In this document: piece by piece, positions 9,380-18,579 of the stretch
Numbering within the stretch: the first letter of the stretch is position 1
Layout of the letters: each line of letters opens with the position of its first letter
Source of the DNA: Bacteroidota bacterium
Lineage (GTDB): Bacteria > Bacteroidota > Bacteroidia > Chitinophagales > Chitinophagaceae
DNA length: 39,749 nucleotides
Assembly (NCBI GenBank): GCA_947460595.1
Contig: CANHGS010000029.1
Coordinates: 1 to 39,749, forward strand
Direction: 5' to 3'
Program-made: the position numbers and the translations under genes
The notes under the pieces: generated by a model
What the model saw: only the letters and a program-made list of their open reading frames with translations
Database searches by the model: none
What the model was told of the DNA's origin: nothing

Positions 9380-10171
9380 ATGAAAAAACAAATTTTAAAT
9401 AAAGCGGGTCTATTTGCTTTGATCTTTGGAGCAATGGCCACCATGAATTCTTGCTCAAAGGAATTACCAGTTGCAGAAGCAGATCCCACTCCATCTGCCA
9501 TGGTAGCCGTGCATAATTTTGCACTCTTGGTACCGTCTAATCTTACCGTGATGCTGAACAATACCAATCTATCTGTATTGGGTGCGCCAGCATCAATTGC
9601 ATATGGTGGAAATTTATCTGGACCCTATGCAGGTGTGAAGCCAGGTGCAACAACTATTGGCTTAAGAACCCTTACGGGCACAGCCGATTTGGTTAGCAAA
9701 TCTGCAACATTAATTGCTTCTAGTGCTACTTCTGTATTTGCCTATGATACCTTAACTCCTGCTGGAACTATTAAGGCAATTGCATTGAGCAATAATATGA
9801 CAGCACCTGCTGCGGGATCAGCTAACTTGCGTTTCTTAAACCTTTCACCAACCAGTGCTGTTTTGAGTGCTGTGTTAACTAGAACTGCCGATGGTTATGG
9901 AGTAGCCACAACTGGTTCTTCCACTTTTGGTAATGTGGCTTATGTTGGCACTTCTGCACCTAATGAAGCAGCTTTGTCTACTTTCACAACTATTCCTGCT
10001 GGAACATATACACTTGCAGTAGTATCAGGCTCAACGCCAGTAGTAACTGGATCTTTGACCATCCGTGAAGGAAAAGCGTATTCTTTGGTTGTTCGCGGGT
10101 ATGCTGCCGGAAGACCTGGAACTACCACTGCTCAAGCACTGGGTACCACTTTAATTTTGCACAATCCATAA
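9380..10171 (+). CDS. DUF4397-like secreted lipoprotein in SusCD operon 1
   Basis: A 263-residue protein with an N-terminal signal and Cys25 in MNSC, a weak lipobox, so surface or periplasmic anchoring is likely. The mature part is rich in Ala, Thr, Ser and Gly and looks all-beta. It contains a repeated block of the kind found in DUF4397 proteins: LRFLNLSPTSAVL in the second half and a segment ending in GKAYSLVVRGYA. DUF4397 has no established function. It is the third gene of the locus, 18 bases after susD, and is followed by a strong terminator, so it is probably an accessory surface protein of this uptake system. Confidence 0.7.
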   Translation: MKKQILNKAGLFALIFGAMATMNSCSKELPVAEADPTPSAMVAVHNFALLVPSNLTVMLNNTNLSVLGAPASIAYGGNLSGPYAGVKPGATTIGLRTLTGTADLVSKSATLIASSATSVFAYDTLTPAGTIKAIALSNNMTAPAAGSANLRFLNLSPTSAVLSAVLTRTADGYGVATTGSSTFGNVAYVGTSAPNEAALSTFTTIPAGTYTLAVVSGSTPVVTGSLTIREGKAYSLVVRGYAAGRPGTTTAQALGTTLILHNP

Positions 10172-10194
10172 TTGTCAGTTTTAATAGTAGTAGT

Positions 10195-10231
10195 AAGGAG
10201 GCTGTCTTTAATAGGCAGCCTCCTTTTTTTA
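10195..10231 (+). terminator. Intrinsic terminator of SusCD operon 1
   Basis: AAGGAGGCTG pairs with CAGCCTCCTT across an 11-base loop, giving a 10-bp GC-rich stem followed by a run of T. It lies 23 bases after the stop of the DUF4397-like gene. Confidence 0.9.
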
Positions 10232-10573
10232 TCTAATTCTATAGATTAAGGAATTGGCCAATTATCATAAAACTGTCATTTTCCTGAATTAGTAAATTGC
10301 AGAATCCCTGATTAGGCTATTTTGCGCCCTGTTTCGGCAAGAAATAACCGCAGTTCAGCGGGCTGTTGCACTTTTAAGCAGTAATAGGAGGGATAATAAT
10401 AATAAGTGATTTTTATCTAATATTTAAATAGCATTTAGCAAAGCTATTAGGTATTAATAATAACATTTTTTTGTTTTAATTTCAAGTTTTGCAGCTAAAG
10501 TCAACAAACCAATGTCTTAGTTGTTATATCATTGTTAATTAACGAATCGCCCCCAAAAACAAAAAACTAAACT
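10232..10573. other. 342-bp non-coding leader of the second SusCD operon
   Basis: I see no convincing coding sequence or RNA gene. The stretch is AT-rich towards its 3' end. It holds a short ATA-type triplet run near 10392-10404, an inverted repeat AATAGC/GCTATT with a 10-base loop (10427-10448), a near-consensus -7 box AAGTTTTG close to 10486-10493, and a 10-bp palindrome GTTAATTAAC at 10534-10543. It probably carries the promoter of the second susC; exact signals are uncertain. Confidence 0.4.
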
Positions 10574-13500
10574 ATGAGAAGAGTACTCACGATGTTCCTG
10601 TGCATGGTGTTGGCTGTTTCTTCCGTTTTGGCCCAGAATAGGACCATTACTGGAAAGGTAGCTGACGAGACCGGCAAATTGTTGGAAGGCGCGTCTGTTC
10701 AGGCGAAAGGCACCAAAACTGCTGTTTTAACAAAAGCAGACGGATCTTTCTCTATTCAGGTAGCCCAGAATGCAAAATCCATTATTGTATCCTATGTAGG
10801 ATCAGAAGCAATGGAAATTACTTTGAATGGTGGATCAGTGTATGCTGTTTCGCTTAAAAAGAAAGTAGATCCACTAGAAGAAGTAGTGGTAACTGGTTAT
10901 CAAGCTCGTAAGAAAAGGGATGAAGCGGGTGCTATCTCCTCTATCAAAGCGGCTCAAATTGAAAATTTACCAAACGCATCTTTGGATAAAGCTTTACAAG
11001 GTAAGGCTGCGGGTGTATTGGTGCAATCAAATAACGGTTTGCCAGGTGGCGCCATCAACGTGCGTATCCGCGGTCAGGGATCATACCTAGCAGGTAACGA
11101 TCCTTTGTACATTGTGGATGGTGTTCAGATTAACACTCGTTCTGATGGTAGCTTTACCCAGAATAACCCACTAGCTTTCTTAAACCCAGACGATATTGAA
11201 ACCATTGATATCTTAAAAGATGCGGCTTCTGCTGCTATCTATGGTTCAAACGCTTCTAACGGTGTTGTTATCATCACCACCAAGAAGGGTAAAGCGGGTA
11301 AAACCAAATTTAACGCCAACGTATACATGGGTTCCGTGCAGTTGATGAAAAAACTGCAAATGTCTAATTCTCAGGAATATTTCCAGATGAGGTCTGAAGC
11401 TTATGGTAATGCCAATAACCTTCCTTGGGATAACCTAGCAGTTTTGCAAACCGTTTTAAACGAATTGCGTGTTCCTAATGCTGCTACCCTTACCCAAGCA
11501 CAAGCTTTGGCTGCTGCTGCTGCCCTGCCTACCTATGATTGGCAAGACGCTGCATTTAGAACAGGTTCTATTCAGAACTATGAATTGAGTGCTAGCGGTG
11601 GTAATGACAAAACTACTTTCCGTATTGCAGGTAACTATTCTTTACAAGAAGCCAATATTACCAAGGCCGACTTTAAACGTGCAGGTTTGCGTTTTGATAT
11701 TCAAAACAAAGCAACCGATCGTTTAACCTTAGGTGCAAGTGTTAACTTGAGCACCTTCAATCAGAATAACCCATTTGCGACTAGTGGTTCTTTCTTAGGA
11801 AGCCCCGCTTTCTCTGCATCTGGTTTGATTCCAGTGAACCCAATTTACAATGCTGATGGAACTTATTATGGTGTTCCTGGTCAAACGCCTGCCAACCTGA
11901 TTGGTACTTTGAACCAAAACATCATTCAAGTAAATGACTTTAATAGCGGGTATCAGCGTACCAACCAAATGATTGGTAATGTTACTTTGGATTATAAAAT
12001 CAACAGCTGGTTAACATTTAAAACCTTGGTGGGTATGGACTATCGTCTTACACAAGGTAAAAACGTGCGTGACGCAAGAACAGCTGATGGCTTTAACTTT
12101 AAAGGAAACGTATCCGTTCAGAGCAACTGGAATACCAATATCAATACTTACCAAACCTTGAATTTCAACAAGACATTTGGTACCAAACACCGTTTGGATG
12201 GATTGGTTGGTTTTGAATTGAGAAGAGAAAATAACGAAAGTATTTCTGCCAATGGTCAGGGATTCCCAACCTATCAGTTTACTTCATTGAACAATGCTGC
12301 AACGCCTGCATCAGTAGGTGAGTTCTTTTCAGGATTCCGCAGAAACGGTTTCTTTGGTAAATTAAACTATGGTTTTGACAGAAAATACCTGTTTGCCTTT
12401 ACTTTACGCCGTGATGGTTCTTCTAGATTTGGTTCTGATAACCAATACGGTACTTTCTGGGGAATTTCTGGCGCATGGAATATTGACCAAGAGAATTTCT
12501 TGAAGAATTCCAACGTGATCAATTCTCTAAAATTGCGTGCTAGCTATGGTAGCACCGGTAATGATCAGATTGGTAACTTTGACGCACTTGGTTTGTATGG
12601 TGGTGGTGGTATCTACAATGGTGGATCAGGTATCTCTTACTCTCAGTTGGCTAACCCTAACTTAAAATGGGAAAGAAATATTACTACCAACCTAGGACTT
12701 GACTTTGGCTTGTTTGATAACCGTGTAACGGGTAGCTTAGAAGTGTACAATAAAGAAACCAAGGATTTGTTGATTTCTCAGCCAATCCAAATTAGTACTG
12801 GTTTCTCATCTATTACTTCAAACGTAGGTCGTTTGGTGAACAAGGGTATTGAATTAACCTTGGGTGGAGATTTGATCAAAGCTAAAAAGCCAGGTGCATT
12901 TAACTGGAATGTAGCATTCACATTTGCCTATAACAAGAACGAGGTTAAAGAATTGTACGGTGGTTTGAAAATTCTACCTGGAGACAACTCCGTTCAAGTT
13001 GGTCAGCCTTTGGGTGTATTGTTTACACAGCAATTTGCTGGAGTTAACCCATCTACTGGACGCCCAATGTGGTACGATACTTTGGGCAATTTAACTTACC
13101 AAGTATTGGCCAAAGACCGTAAGATCATTGGACCTCAAAACACTCCATTGTATCAAGGTGGATTGAGAAATAGCCTTACCTATAAGAATTTCACATTTGA
13201 TTTCTTCTTCCAATATGAGTATGGCAGATATACTTCTGATGGACAGGCAAACTTCTTAATTGAGAATATTGCTCGTATCAACGTATTAAAGCAAGCATAT
13301 GACAATAGGTGGACTACACCTGGTCAGATTACTTTCTTTCCACGTTACAATGTTAACGGTACAGAAGCAAAGGCTTCTGGAGCACAAAGTGGAACCAGAA
13401 CTTTCTTTAAAGCTGATTATGTTCGTTTGAAAAACGTAGCTGTTTACTATGACCTGTCTCCTTCATTAGTGAAGAAAGCTGGTTTGAGCAGTTTCCGTTT

Positions 13501-13630
13501 CTATGTTCAAGGTACCAACCTCTGGACTGCCAGCGATTGGTTCAGCTATGACATTGAATTCGTAGGTACAGCCACTGGTATTGTTCCACAGACTAAGAAC
13601 TACACCGTGGGTGTTCAAGTTGGATTCTAA
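10574..13630 (+). CDS. SusC/RagA-family TonB-linked outer-membrane transporter (locus 2)
   Basis: A 1018-residue paralogue of the first SusC protein. The signal peptide ends near Ala20 before Gln21. The regulatory-like domain starts with RTITGKVADETGKLLEGASV (about 23-100), followed by LEEVVVTGYQARKKRDEAGA and a plug with GGAINVRIRGQGSY, PLYIVDGVQINT and AAIYGSNASNGVVIITTKKG (about 115-240). The barrel ends in VGVQVGF. The gene follows its own long leader after a terminator, so it is a separate transcription unit, not a continuation of locus 1. Plug and barrel sequences differ widely from locus 1, suggesting a different ligand. No hydrolase is nearby. Confidence 0.95.
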   Translation: MRRVLTMFLCMVLAVSSVLAQNRTITGKVADETGKLLEGASVQAKGTKTAVLTKADGSFSIQVAQNAKSIIVSYVGSEAMEITLNGGSVYAVSLKKKVDPLEEVVVTGYQARKKRDEAGAISSIKAAQIENLPNASLDKALQGKAAGVLVQSNNGLPGGAINVRIRGQGSYLAGNDPLYIVDGVQINTRSDGSFTQNNPLAFLNPDDIETIDILKDAASAAIYGSNASNGVVIITTKKGKAGKTKFNANVYMGSVQLMKKLQMSNSQEYFQMRSEAYGNANNLPWDNLAVLQTVLNELRVPNAATLTQAQALAAAAALPTYDWQDAAFRTGSIQNYELSASGGNDKTTFRIAGNYSLQEANITKADFKRAGLRFDIQNKATDRLTLGASVNLSTFNQNNPFATSGSFLGSPAFSASGLIPVNPIYNADGTYYGVPGQTPANLIGTLNQNIIQVNDFNSGYQRTNQMIGNVTLDYKINSWLTFKTLVGMDYRLTQGKNVRDARTADGFNFKGNVSVQSNWNTNINTYQTLNFNKTFGTKHRLDGLVGFELRRENNESISANGQGFPTYQFTSLNNAATPASVGEFFSGFRRNGFFGKLNYGFDRKYLFAFTLRRDGSSRFGSDNQYGTFWGISGAWNIDQENFLKNSNVINSLKLRASYGSTGNDQIGNFDALGLYGGGGIYNGGSGISYSQLANPNLKWERNITTNLGLDFGLFDNRVTGSLEVYNKETKDLLISQPIQISTGFSSITSNVGRLVNKGIELTLGGDLIKAKKPGAFNWNVAFTFAYNKNEVKELYGGLKILPGDNSVQVGQPLGVLFTQQFAGVNPSTGRPMWYDTLGNLTYQVLAKDRKIIGPQNTPLYQGGLRNSLTYKNFTFDFFFQYEYGRYTSDGQANFLIENIARINVLKQAYDNRWTTPGQITFFPRYNVNGTEAKASGAQSGTRTFFKADYVRLKNVAVYYDLSPSLVKKAGLSSFRFYVQGTNLWTASDWFSYDIEFVGTATGIVPQTKNYTVGVQVGF

Positions 13631-13656
13631 TTATTAACAACACAAACGAATCAGAT

Positions 13657-15213
13657 ATGAATACTAAAAAAATATATCAAACAGGATTGGCGCTGGCTTC
13701 CTTGCTGGTTGTTTTTTCCAGTTGTAAAAAGCAATTGGAGATTTCCCCAAGGCAGTCCATTGAAGCTACAACCGCCCTTACCTCAAAAGATGCCATTGAT
13801 GCATCTATCACTTCTATTTATGCTACTTATAAATCTGCCCGTTTATACGGTAGAGATTTAATTGCCATTCCAGAAGTATTGGCAGATAATGGTTTTGCAA
13901 CCAACAAATCCGGTAGGTTATTGAGTGAAGCTGCAAACGTGCAAGGTGCCCATTTTACAGGTAGCGTATGGTCAGGTTCATATGCCGCTATTAACCAGAT
14001 CAACAATACCATTGCAGCAATTAGTGTAGGTGGAATTACCCCAACGCCAGTTCAAGCCGATTTGGATCGTTGGTTAGGTCAATTGTACTTCCTGCGTGGA
14101 TTGTACTATTTTGACTTGGTAAGGGTATATGGATATGTTCCTGGTGCTGTTGTTGCTTCACAAGATCGTGGTGGTGTTCCATTATCTATTACTGGAATTG
14201 CTACTTCTGCTGATGCCTTGGCTTGGAAACCTTCTAGGGCTCCTATTGCAGATGTATATACACAGATTGTAAAAGACCTGATTGCCTCTGAGTCTAGACT
14301 TACATTCCCAGGTTTGGGTGTAAACGTTGCCAATAAAGCAGCAGCACAAGCTTTGTTGTCTCGTGTTTGTTTGTATAACAAAGACTATACTGAATCTAAA
14401 AAATGGTCTGATGCGGTGATTACTTTGGCGAGCAGCAAACTAGCTACAACAGCTAACTATGTAGCTCAGTGGAGAGCTGAAACACATACAGAAACTTTGT
14501 TCCAAATTCGTTTTGCAACACCAGCTGAGAATATTGGTGTAAACGAATCTTTACAAACTTCCTTTACTACTTTAGTAACTCCTGGTAACCAAGCTTCAAC
14601 TGGTGGATTTGGAGACGTTGTTCCAACTATTACAATGTTGAATGATTTAGGTATTACTTTAACTGGAGGTAACACTACAACAGTGTTTGCCTTAAACCAT
14701 ACTGTTGCTTCAAGAAGTACTGATGTTCGTAACCTTATGTTTGAACCTGGAACCGCAGGCCGTGGTAACATAAAAGTAGAGTGTACCAAATACATTGGAA
14801 AAAATGGTACTATCAACTTAGACAATGTTCCTGTTTTGCGTATTTCAGAAGCTATTTTAAATAGGGCTGAAGCACAAGCTACTGCTGGATCTTCCGTATT
14901 TAATTTGGCTAGCGCTTTGTCAGATTTAAAAGCCATCAAAGCAAGAAGGTACACTGACTATACTGGTTCTGCACAGGAAACTGCTGATAACGCTATGACA
15001 CAGGCTCAATTGCTAGAAGAGATTTTGCGTCAACGCAGAATTGAATTTGCTTTTGAAGGACATCGTTTCTTTGATATGAAACGTTTGGGTAGGGATTTGG
15101 TAAAAGGACCACACTATAACAACGTGGCTTTCACTGATATCCGTATCCTTCCGGCTTTGCCTCAAAGTGATATTGACGGTAACTCCAATTTGAAACAAAA
15201 TGCTGGATATTAA
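13657..15213 (+). CDS. SusD/RagB-family surface lipoprotein (locus 2)
   Basis: A 518-residue ligand-binding lipoprotein with a signal ending VVFSSC (Cys23). Family marks are YFLRGLYYFDLVRVYGYVPG in the helical-repeat region (about 146-165), VLRISEAILNRAEAQA (about 390-405), and EILRQRRIEFAFEGHRFFDMKR near residue 455-475, followed by the usual PAL PQSDIDGNSNLKQNAGY ending. It lies 26 bases after the second susC and 11 bases before a small lipoprotein gene, giving the same three-gene layout as locus 1. Confidence 0.95.
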   Translation: MNTKKIYQTGLALASLLVVFSSCKKQLEISPRQSIEATTALTSKDAIDASITSIYATYKSARLYGRDLIAIPEVLADNGFATNKSGRLLSEAANVQGAHFTGSVWSGSYAAINQINNTIAAISVGGITPTPVQADLDRWLGQLYFLRGLYYFDLVRVYGYVPGAVVASQDRGGVPLSITGIATSADALAWKPSRAPIADVYTQIVKDLIASESRLTFPGLGVNVANKAAAQALLSRVCLYNKDYTESKKWSDAVITLASSKLATTANYVAQWRAETHTETLFQIRFATPAENIGVNESLQTSFTTLVTPGNQASTGGFGDVVPTITMLNDLGITLTGGNTTTVFALNHTVASRSTDVRNLMFEPGTAGRGNIKVECTKYIGKNGTINLDNVPVLRISEAILNRAEAQATAGSSVFNLASALSDLKAIKARRYTDYTGSAQETADNAMTQAQLLEEILRQRRIEFAFEGHRFFDMKRLGRDLVKGPHYNNVAFTDIRILPALPQSDIDGNSNLKQNAGY

Positions 15214-15224
15214 AATATAGAAAC

Positions 15225-15734
15225 ATGAAAAAAATACTCACATCCTCCATATTGTTCTGCATCTTGTTCCTAACGGGTTGCGTTAAAAACGAACTCACTG
15301 TTTATACAGGTGCAGTTGTAGAATTTGATGCCGCTTCTTGGAATGCCAATGCAGCTGGTATTACTTATCCTATGATGGTTCGTGTACCAACTTTTAACGC
15401 AGCAACACCTACATCAGCAGCTTCTTTAACAAGGGCAACTGGTACAGTAACGCTAAGGGTTAACCTAGTTGGCGCTCAGAGAAGCACAGCTACTAGTTTT
15501 GACTATGTAATAGCTAGTGAAAGTACTGCAACAGCAGGTACACACTTTACCGCTGTTACTGGTAAGGGAACTATTCCTGCCAATAGCAGTTTTGGTACGG
15601 TTGATGTTGTTATCCTGAATCCAGGAGTTTCTTCTACAACAGCTAGAGACCTGGTATTGCAATTGGTAGACAATTCAAGTATCAAAGCAAGTGTGAACTA
15701 TGCCAAAATAGGTTTGAGAATTTCTCAACTCTAA
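15225..15734 (+). CDS. Small beta-rich lipoprotein in SusCD operon 2
   Basis: A 169-residue protein with a strong lipobox, LTGC, at Cys19. The mature part is Thr/Ala/Val-rich and has the pattern of a Calx-beta or DUF4843-like surface domain: GTVTLRVNLVGAQ, a DYVIAS segment, then TATAGTHFTAVTGKGTIPAN and a C-terminal ARDLVLQLVD. It is not homologous by eye to the DUF4397-like lipoprotein at the same position in locus 1. Its place as the last gene of a susC-susD operon suggests a surface accessory factor. The domain call is tentative; the lipoprotein call is firm. Confidence 0.65.
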   Translation: MKKILTSSILFCILFLTGCVKNELTVYTGAVVEFDAASWNANAAGITYPMMVRVPTFNAATPTSAASLTRATGTVTLRVNLVGAQRSTATSFDYVIASESTATAGTHFTAVTGKGTIPANSSFGTVDVVILNPGVSSTTARDLVLQLVDNSSIKASVNYAKIGLRISQL

Positions 15735-15755
15735 TTAGGTAAGTCATAAAACTTC

Positions 15756-15788
15756 AGCCGCCCCGATAACATCGGGGCGGCTTTTTTA
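15756..15788 (+). terminator. Intrinsic terminator of SusCD operon 2
   Basis: AGCCGCCCCGAT and ATCGGGGCGGCT form a perfect 12-bp GC-rich stem with an AAC loop, followed by six further T. Its T-run is also the start of the tandem repeat at 15781-15856. Confidence 0.95.
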
Positions 15789-15856
15789 TTGGAAGCTTTT
15801 TTATTGGAAGATTTGCTATTTGAAGGATTTACTGTTGTAAGATTTGCTATTTGAAG
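15781..15856. repeat. Five-unit degenerate 15-bp tandem repeat
   Basis: On the plus strand two exact CTTTTTTATTGGAAG units (15781-15810) are followed by ATTTGCTATTTGAAG (15811-15825), a 16-base variant (15826-15841) and a second ATTTGCTATTTGAAG (15842-15856). The array begins in the T-run of the operon 2 terminator and ends over the last codons and stop of the minus-strand thioredoxin gene (stop at 15847-15849). The units share an ATT-GAAG-like frame, so it looks like local duplication with later drift. Confidence 0.8.
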
Positions 15857-16974
15857 ATCTGTGCTAATTGCTGGTCAAGTTCTGCAGAACGCAAATGCGA
15901 TGCAATGATTTTACCACTAGGGTCAATCAATACGCTATAAGGAATACCATCAAAACCATAATCTACAACAACCTGACTCTGCCATTTTTTGAGCTCACTC
16001 ACATGGGTCCAAGTTAATTGGTCGGCTTTAATGGCTTGTAACCAATACTCTTTTTCTTCATCCAAAGAAACGCCTAGAATAGTAAAATTCTGGCTCTTGT
16101 ATTTTTGATACACTGCCACCAATTTTGGATTCTCTGCGCGGCAAGGACCACACCAAGAAGCCCAGAAATCTACCAATACATATTTGCCCTTAAAACTGCT
16201 TAGGCTAACCATCTTGCCATTCACATCGGGGAGGTTTATTTCTGGAGCTTGCTTATTTAATAAAGGATCATTGTTAGCAGGAGGAGCTGTGGCAGACTGA
16301 ACGGTTAACAAACTTTTCAATTTAGCCAGACCGCTATGTTCTTTAAAATCATTGGCTGACGCGATGGCCAGATTTTTTAATTCCTCCGTTTGCATGGTTC
16401 TGGAAGCCAGCCCAATGGCATAGTATTTTACCGCTGGGCTGGGCGATTTTTTGATAAAATCACTGATAAAACTATTGATGGCTTTTACTTGCAAATCTCT
16501 TTGACCTAGTGCCACCGTCATGGCAGAATCATTCTTTTGTTTTTGCAGACTGTCTAGCAAAATAAAAGTTTGATAGAGTGTAGAATCCTTTGTCTGATAA
16601 GATTCCATCAGGTTATGAATGGCCAGTGTTGCTTCAGAACCCTCCACTTGGTACTGACGAAAATGATTCATGTCTATTTTCAAACGAATACTCTTGCCAT
16701 CATTGACCACCAAAATGGCTGGGCCTTTTTCCAGTTGTAAACGATAGAGTCCTTCTTCCTTACCCATGGCACGGAGTTCAAAAGTTCCGTTCTTTTTTAA
16801 AGTAGCAGAATCTAGGGTAATGGGTTGCTCACCCGCAAAAGGAATTTCTTGCAAGAGAATTTTTTGTTCAGGAGCATTGGTCACTAGACCACTTACTACA
16901 AAAGCACCGTGTTTTTTTTCTTGACAGGCTAATAGCAAAATGGCTACTAAGAAAGGAAGGATGATTTTTTTCAT
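15847..16974 (-). CDS. TlpA-like thiol-disulfide oxidoreductase lipoprotein
   Basis: A 375-residue lipoprotein (lipobox LLAC, Cys17) with an N-terminal DUF4369-type beta domain (about 25-125), a helical linker (about 130-225) and a C-terminal AhpC/TSA-thioredoxin domain (about 240-375). The active site is W274-C-G-P-C278 in a typical FWASWCGPCRAE context, and GIPYSVLIDPSG supplies the cis-proline loop. In Bacteroidota such proteins act in the periplasm as thiol reductants or in redox quality control. It begins 36 bases after gatB on the same strand and may be co-transcribed. Its stop codon lies inside the 15-bp repeat array. Confidence 0.9.
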   Translation of the reverse strand: MKKIILPFLVAILLLACQEKKHGAFVVSGLVTNAPEQKILLQEIPFAGEQPITLDSATLKKNGTFELRAMGKEEGLYRLQLEKGPAILVVNDGKSIRLKIDMNHFRQYQVEGSEATLAIHNLMESYQTKDSTLYQTFILLDSLQKQKNDSAMTVALGQRDLQVKAINSFISDFIKKSPSPAVKYYAIGLASRTMQTEELKNLAIASANDFKEHSGLAKLKSLLTVQSATAPPANNDPLLNKQAPEINLPDVNGKMVSLSSFKGKYVLVDFWASWCGPCRAENPKLVAVYQKYKSQNFTILGVSLDEEKEYWLQAIKADQLTWTHVSELKKWQSQVVVDYGFDGIPYSVLIDPSGKIIASHLRSAELDQQLAQIFK

Positions 16975-17010
16975 ATTGGTTGTTTAATCCCCTTGGGGAT
17001 GCTTGTTCGT

Positions 17011-18462
17011 TTATGATTGCAGGGCTTTTTCTAGTAATGCTGTCACCATTTTTGGATCAGCTTTCCCCTTGCTTAATTTTTTTACTTCACCCACAAATAA
17101 TCCTATCAAACCCTTTTTGCCCTTGCGATACTCTGCTACTTTATCCGGCATGGCAGCAAGCGCTTGATCTACCCAAGCTGCCAACTCTCCGGCATCACTG
17201 ACTTGAATCAGGTTTAATTGCTCGGCCAATTGCAGGGCAGTAGCTTGTTTATTTTCTATCATGGCGCCCAATAATTTGGAAGAAGCCACAGAGAAATTCA
17301 CTTTGCCACTATCTACTAGATTCAACAAATCCGCTAAACGCTCAGGCGCTAATGGAAAATCCTCAATGCCCCAATGCTGCTCGTGTAACCATTGTTTAAT
17401 AGGACCCAGCATCCAGTTAGCCACAGCCTTATAGTGTTGGGTATGTTGGATTACTGTTTCAAAATATTGGGTGCTGGCTAACTCATCACAGAGTTGGTTC
17501 GCGTCATAATCACTCAGGCCAAAGTCTTGGCTGTATTTGGTTATGAGTGCATTGGGAAGCATGGGCAATTGCGCTTGTAGGTCTGCAATAAAAGCATCCG
17601 TTAGATGAAATGGTGCTAAATCCGGATCAGGAAAATAGCGGTAGTCATTGGCTTCTTCCTTATCCCGAATAGCAAATGTGGTATCATTGTCCGCATTAAA
17701 ACTGCGGGTCTGTTGTTGAATTTTTTCGCCCGCATCCAAGAGCGCAGCCAAGCGTTCTACTTCAAACTCAATGGCTTTTTTTACGTTCCGAATACTGTTC
17801 AGGTTCTTGACTTCTACACGGGTACCCAGTTTTTCTGTGCCAATGGGACGTAGTGAAATATTGGCATCGCAACGCAGAGAACCTTCTTCCATATTGCCGT
17901 CACAGATGCCCAACCAACGCACCAGTTTGCGTACCTCGGTCACGTATTGCCAGGCTTCATCCGCAGAGAAAATATCGGGTTCAGTGACAATTTCAATCAA
18001 GGGTGTGCCAGCCCTGTTCAAGTCAATACAAGTAAAATTGGGGTCCAGGTCATGGATACTCTTACCAGCGTCTTCTTCTAAGTGAATCCGGTTTAGTTGT
18101 ACGTTTCTATAGCTACCATCAGCGGTTTTGATCCTCACCAATCCACCTTTACAAATAGGGGTGGTATGCTGAGAAATCTGATAACCCTTGGGCAAATCCG
18201 GATAGAAGTAGTTTTTGCGGGCAAAATAATTGTCTTTTTCAATCTCGCATCCACAGGCCAAACCCATTTTAATGGCATAATCCACCGCCTTGGCATTGGT
18301 CTTGGGCAGGGTACCCGGATGACCCATGGTAATGGGACTGATATGGGTATTGGGCTCCGCGCCAAAAGCCGTGCTGTCTCCGCAAAACAATTTGCTCTGG
18401 GTAGCCAATTGGGCATGAACTTCTAACCCAATCACCACCTGATATTTATCGCTCCATGACAT
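17011..18462 (-). CDS. gatB: Asp-tRNA(Asn)/Glu-tRNA(Gln) amidotransferase subunit B
   Basis: A 483-residue GatB. The kinase-like domain shows VIGLEVHAQL at the start, GHPGTLPKTNAKAVDYA, FYPDLPKGYQIS, HLEEDAGKS, DLNRAGTPLIEIVTEPD, RCDANISLRP and EVKNLNSIRNV, all conserved GatB blocks. The C-terminal YqeY/GatB tail with a GLIGLFVGEVKK segment is intact. With GatA and GatC it converts Glu-tRNA(Gln) or Asp-tRNA(Asn) to the amidated form; those partners are not in this window. The ATG at 18462 is chosen because the frame extension to 18471 begins with TTG. A consensus promoter box ends only six bases upstream. Confidence 0.97.
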   Translation of the reverse strand: MSWSDKYQVVIGLEVHAQLATQSKLFCGDSTAFGAEPNTHISPITMGHPGTLPKTNAKAVDYAIKMGLACGCEIEKDNYFARKNYFYPDLPKGYQISQHTTPICKGGLVRIKTADGSYRNVQLNRIHLEEDAGKSIHDLDPNFTCIDLNRAGTPLIEIVTEPDIFSADEAWQYVTEVRKLVRWLGICDGNMEEGSLRCDANISLRPIGTEKLGTRVEVKNLNSIRNVKKAIEFEVERLAALLDAGEKIQQQTRSFNADNDTTFAIRDKEEANDYRYFPDPDLAPFHLTDAFIADLQAQLPMLPNALITKYSQDFGLSDYDANQLCDELASTQYFETVIQHTQHYKAVANWMLGPIKQWLHEQHWGIEDFPLAPERLADLLNLVDSGKVNFSVASSKLLGAMIENKQATALQLAEQLNLIQVSDAGELAAWVDQALAAMPDKVAEYRKGKKGLIGLFVGEVKKLSKGKADPKMVTALLEKALQS

Positions 18463-18468
18463 AGTTTG

Positions 18469-18476
18469 CAAAAATA
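18469..18476 (-). promoter_or_regulatory. gatB: Candidate -7 box directly before gatB
   Basis: On the minus strand this reads TATTTTTG, a perfect TAnnTTTG match, ending six bases before the gatB ATG. If used, the transcript would be leaderless or nearly so. No clear -33 element is seen. Confidence 0.4.
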
Positions 18477-18517
18477 GCTTTCTAGTAGCAGAAGCCGGTG
18501 AGAATAGGCCATTTTAT

Positions 18518-18549
18518 CAAAAAATAACCACGCCGGGAACGGCGTGGTT
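18518..18549 (-). terminator. Intrinsic terminator of the PDZ gene
   Basis: On the minus strand AACCACGCCG pairs with CGGCGTGGTT over a 4-base loop, giving a perfect 10-bp stem, followed by ATTTTTTG. It lies 30 bases after the stop of the PDZ protein and upstream of gatB. Confidence 0.9.
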
Positions 18550-18579
18550 GCACAACATGAGAAAAACTAAAAAGCTGTA

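Noticed and set aside
14466..14954. 162-codon minus-strand frame inside the second susD
   Set aside because: Composition mirrors the sense codons; no homology pattern or start signal.
15781..15856. The 15-bp repeats as a CRISPR array
   Set aside because: Units are contiguous without spacers, too short, and no cas gene is present.
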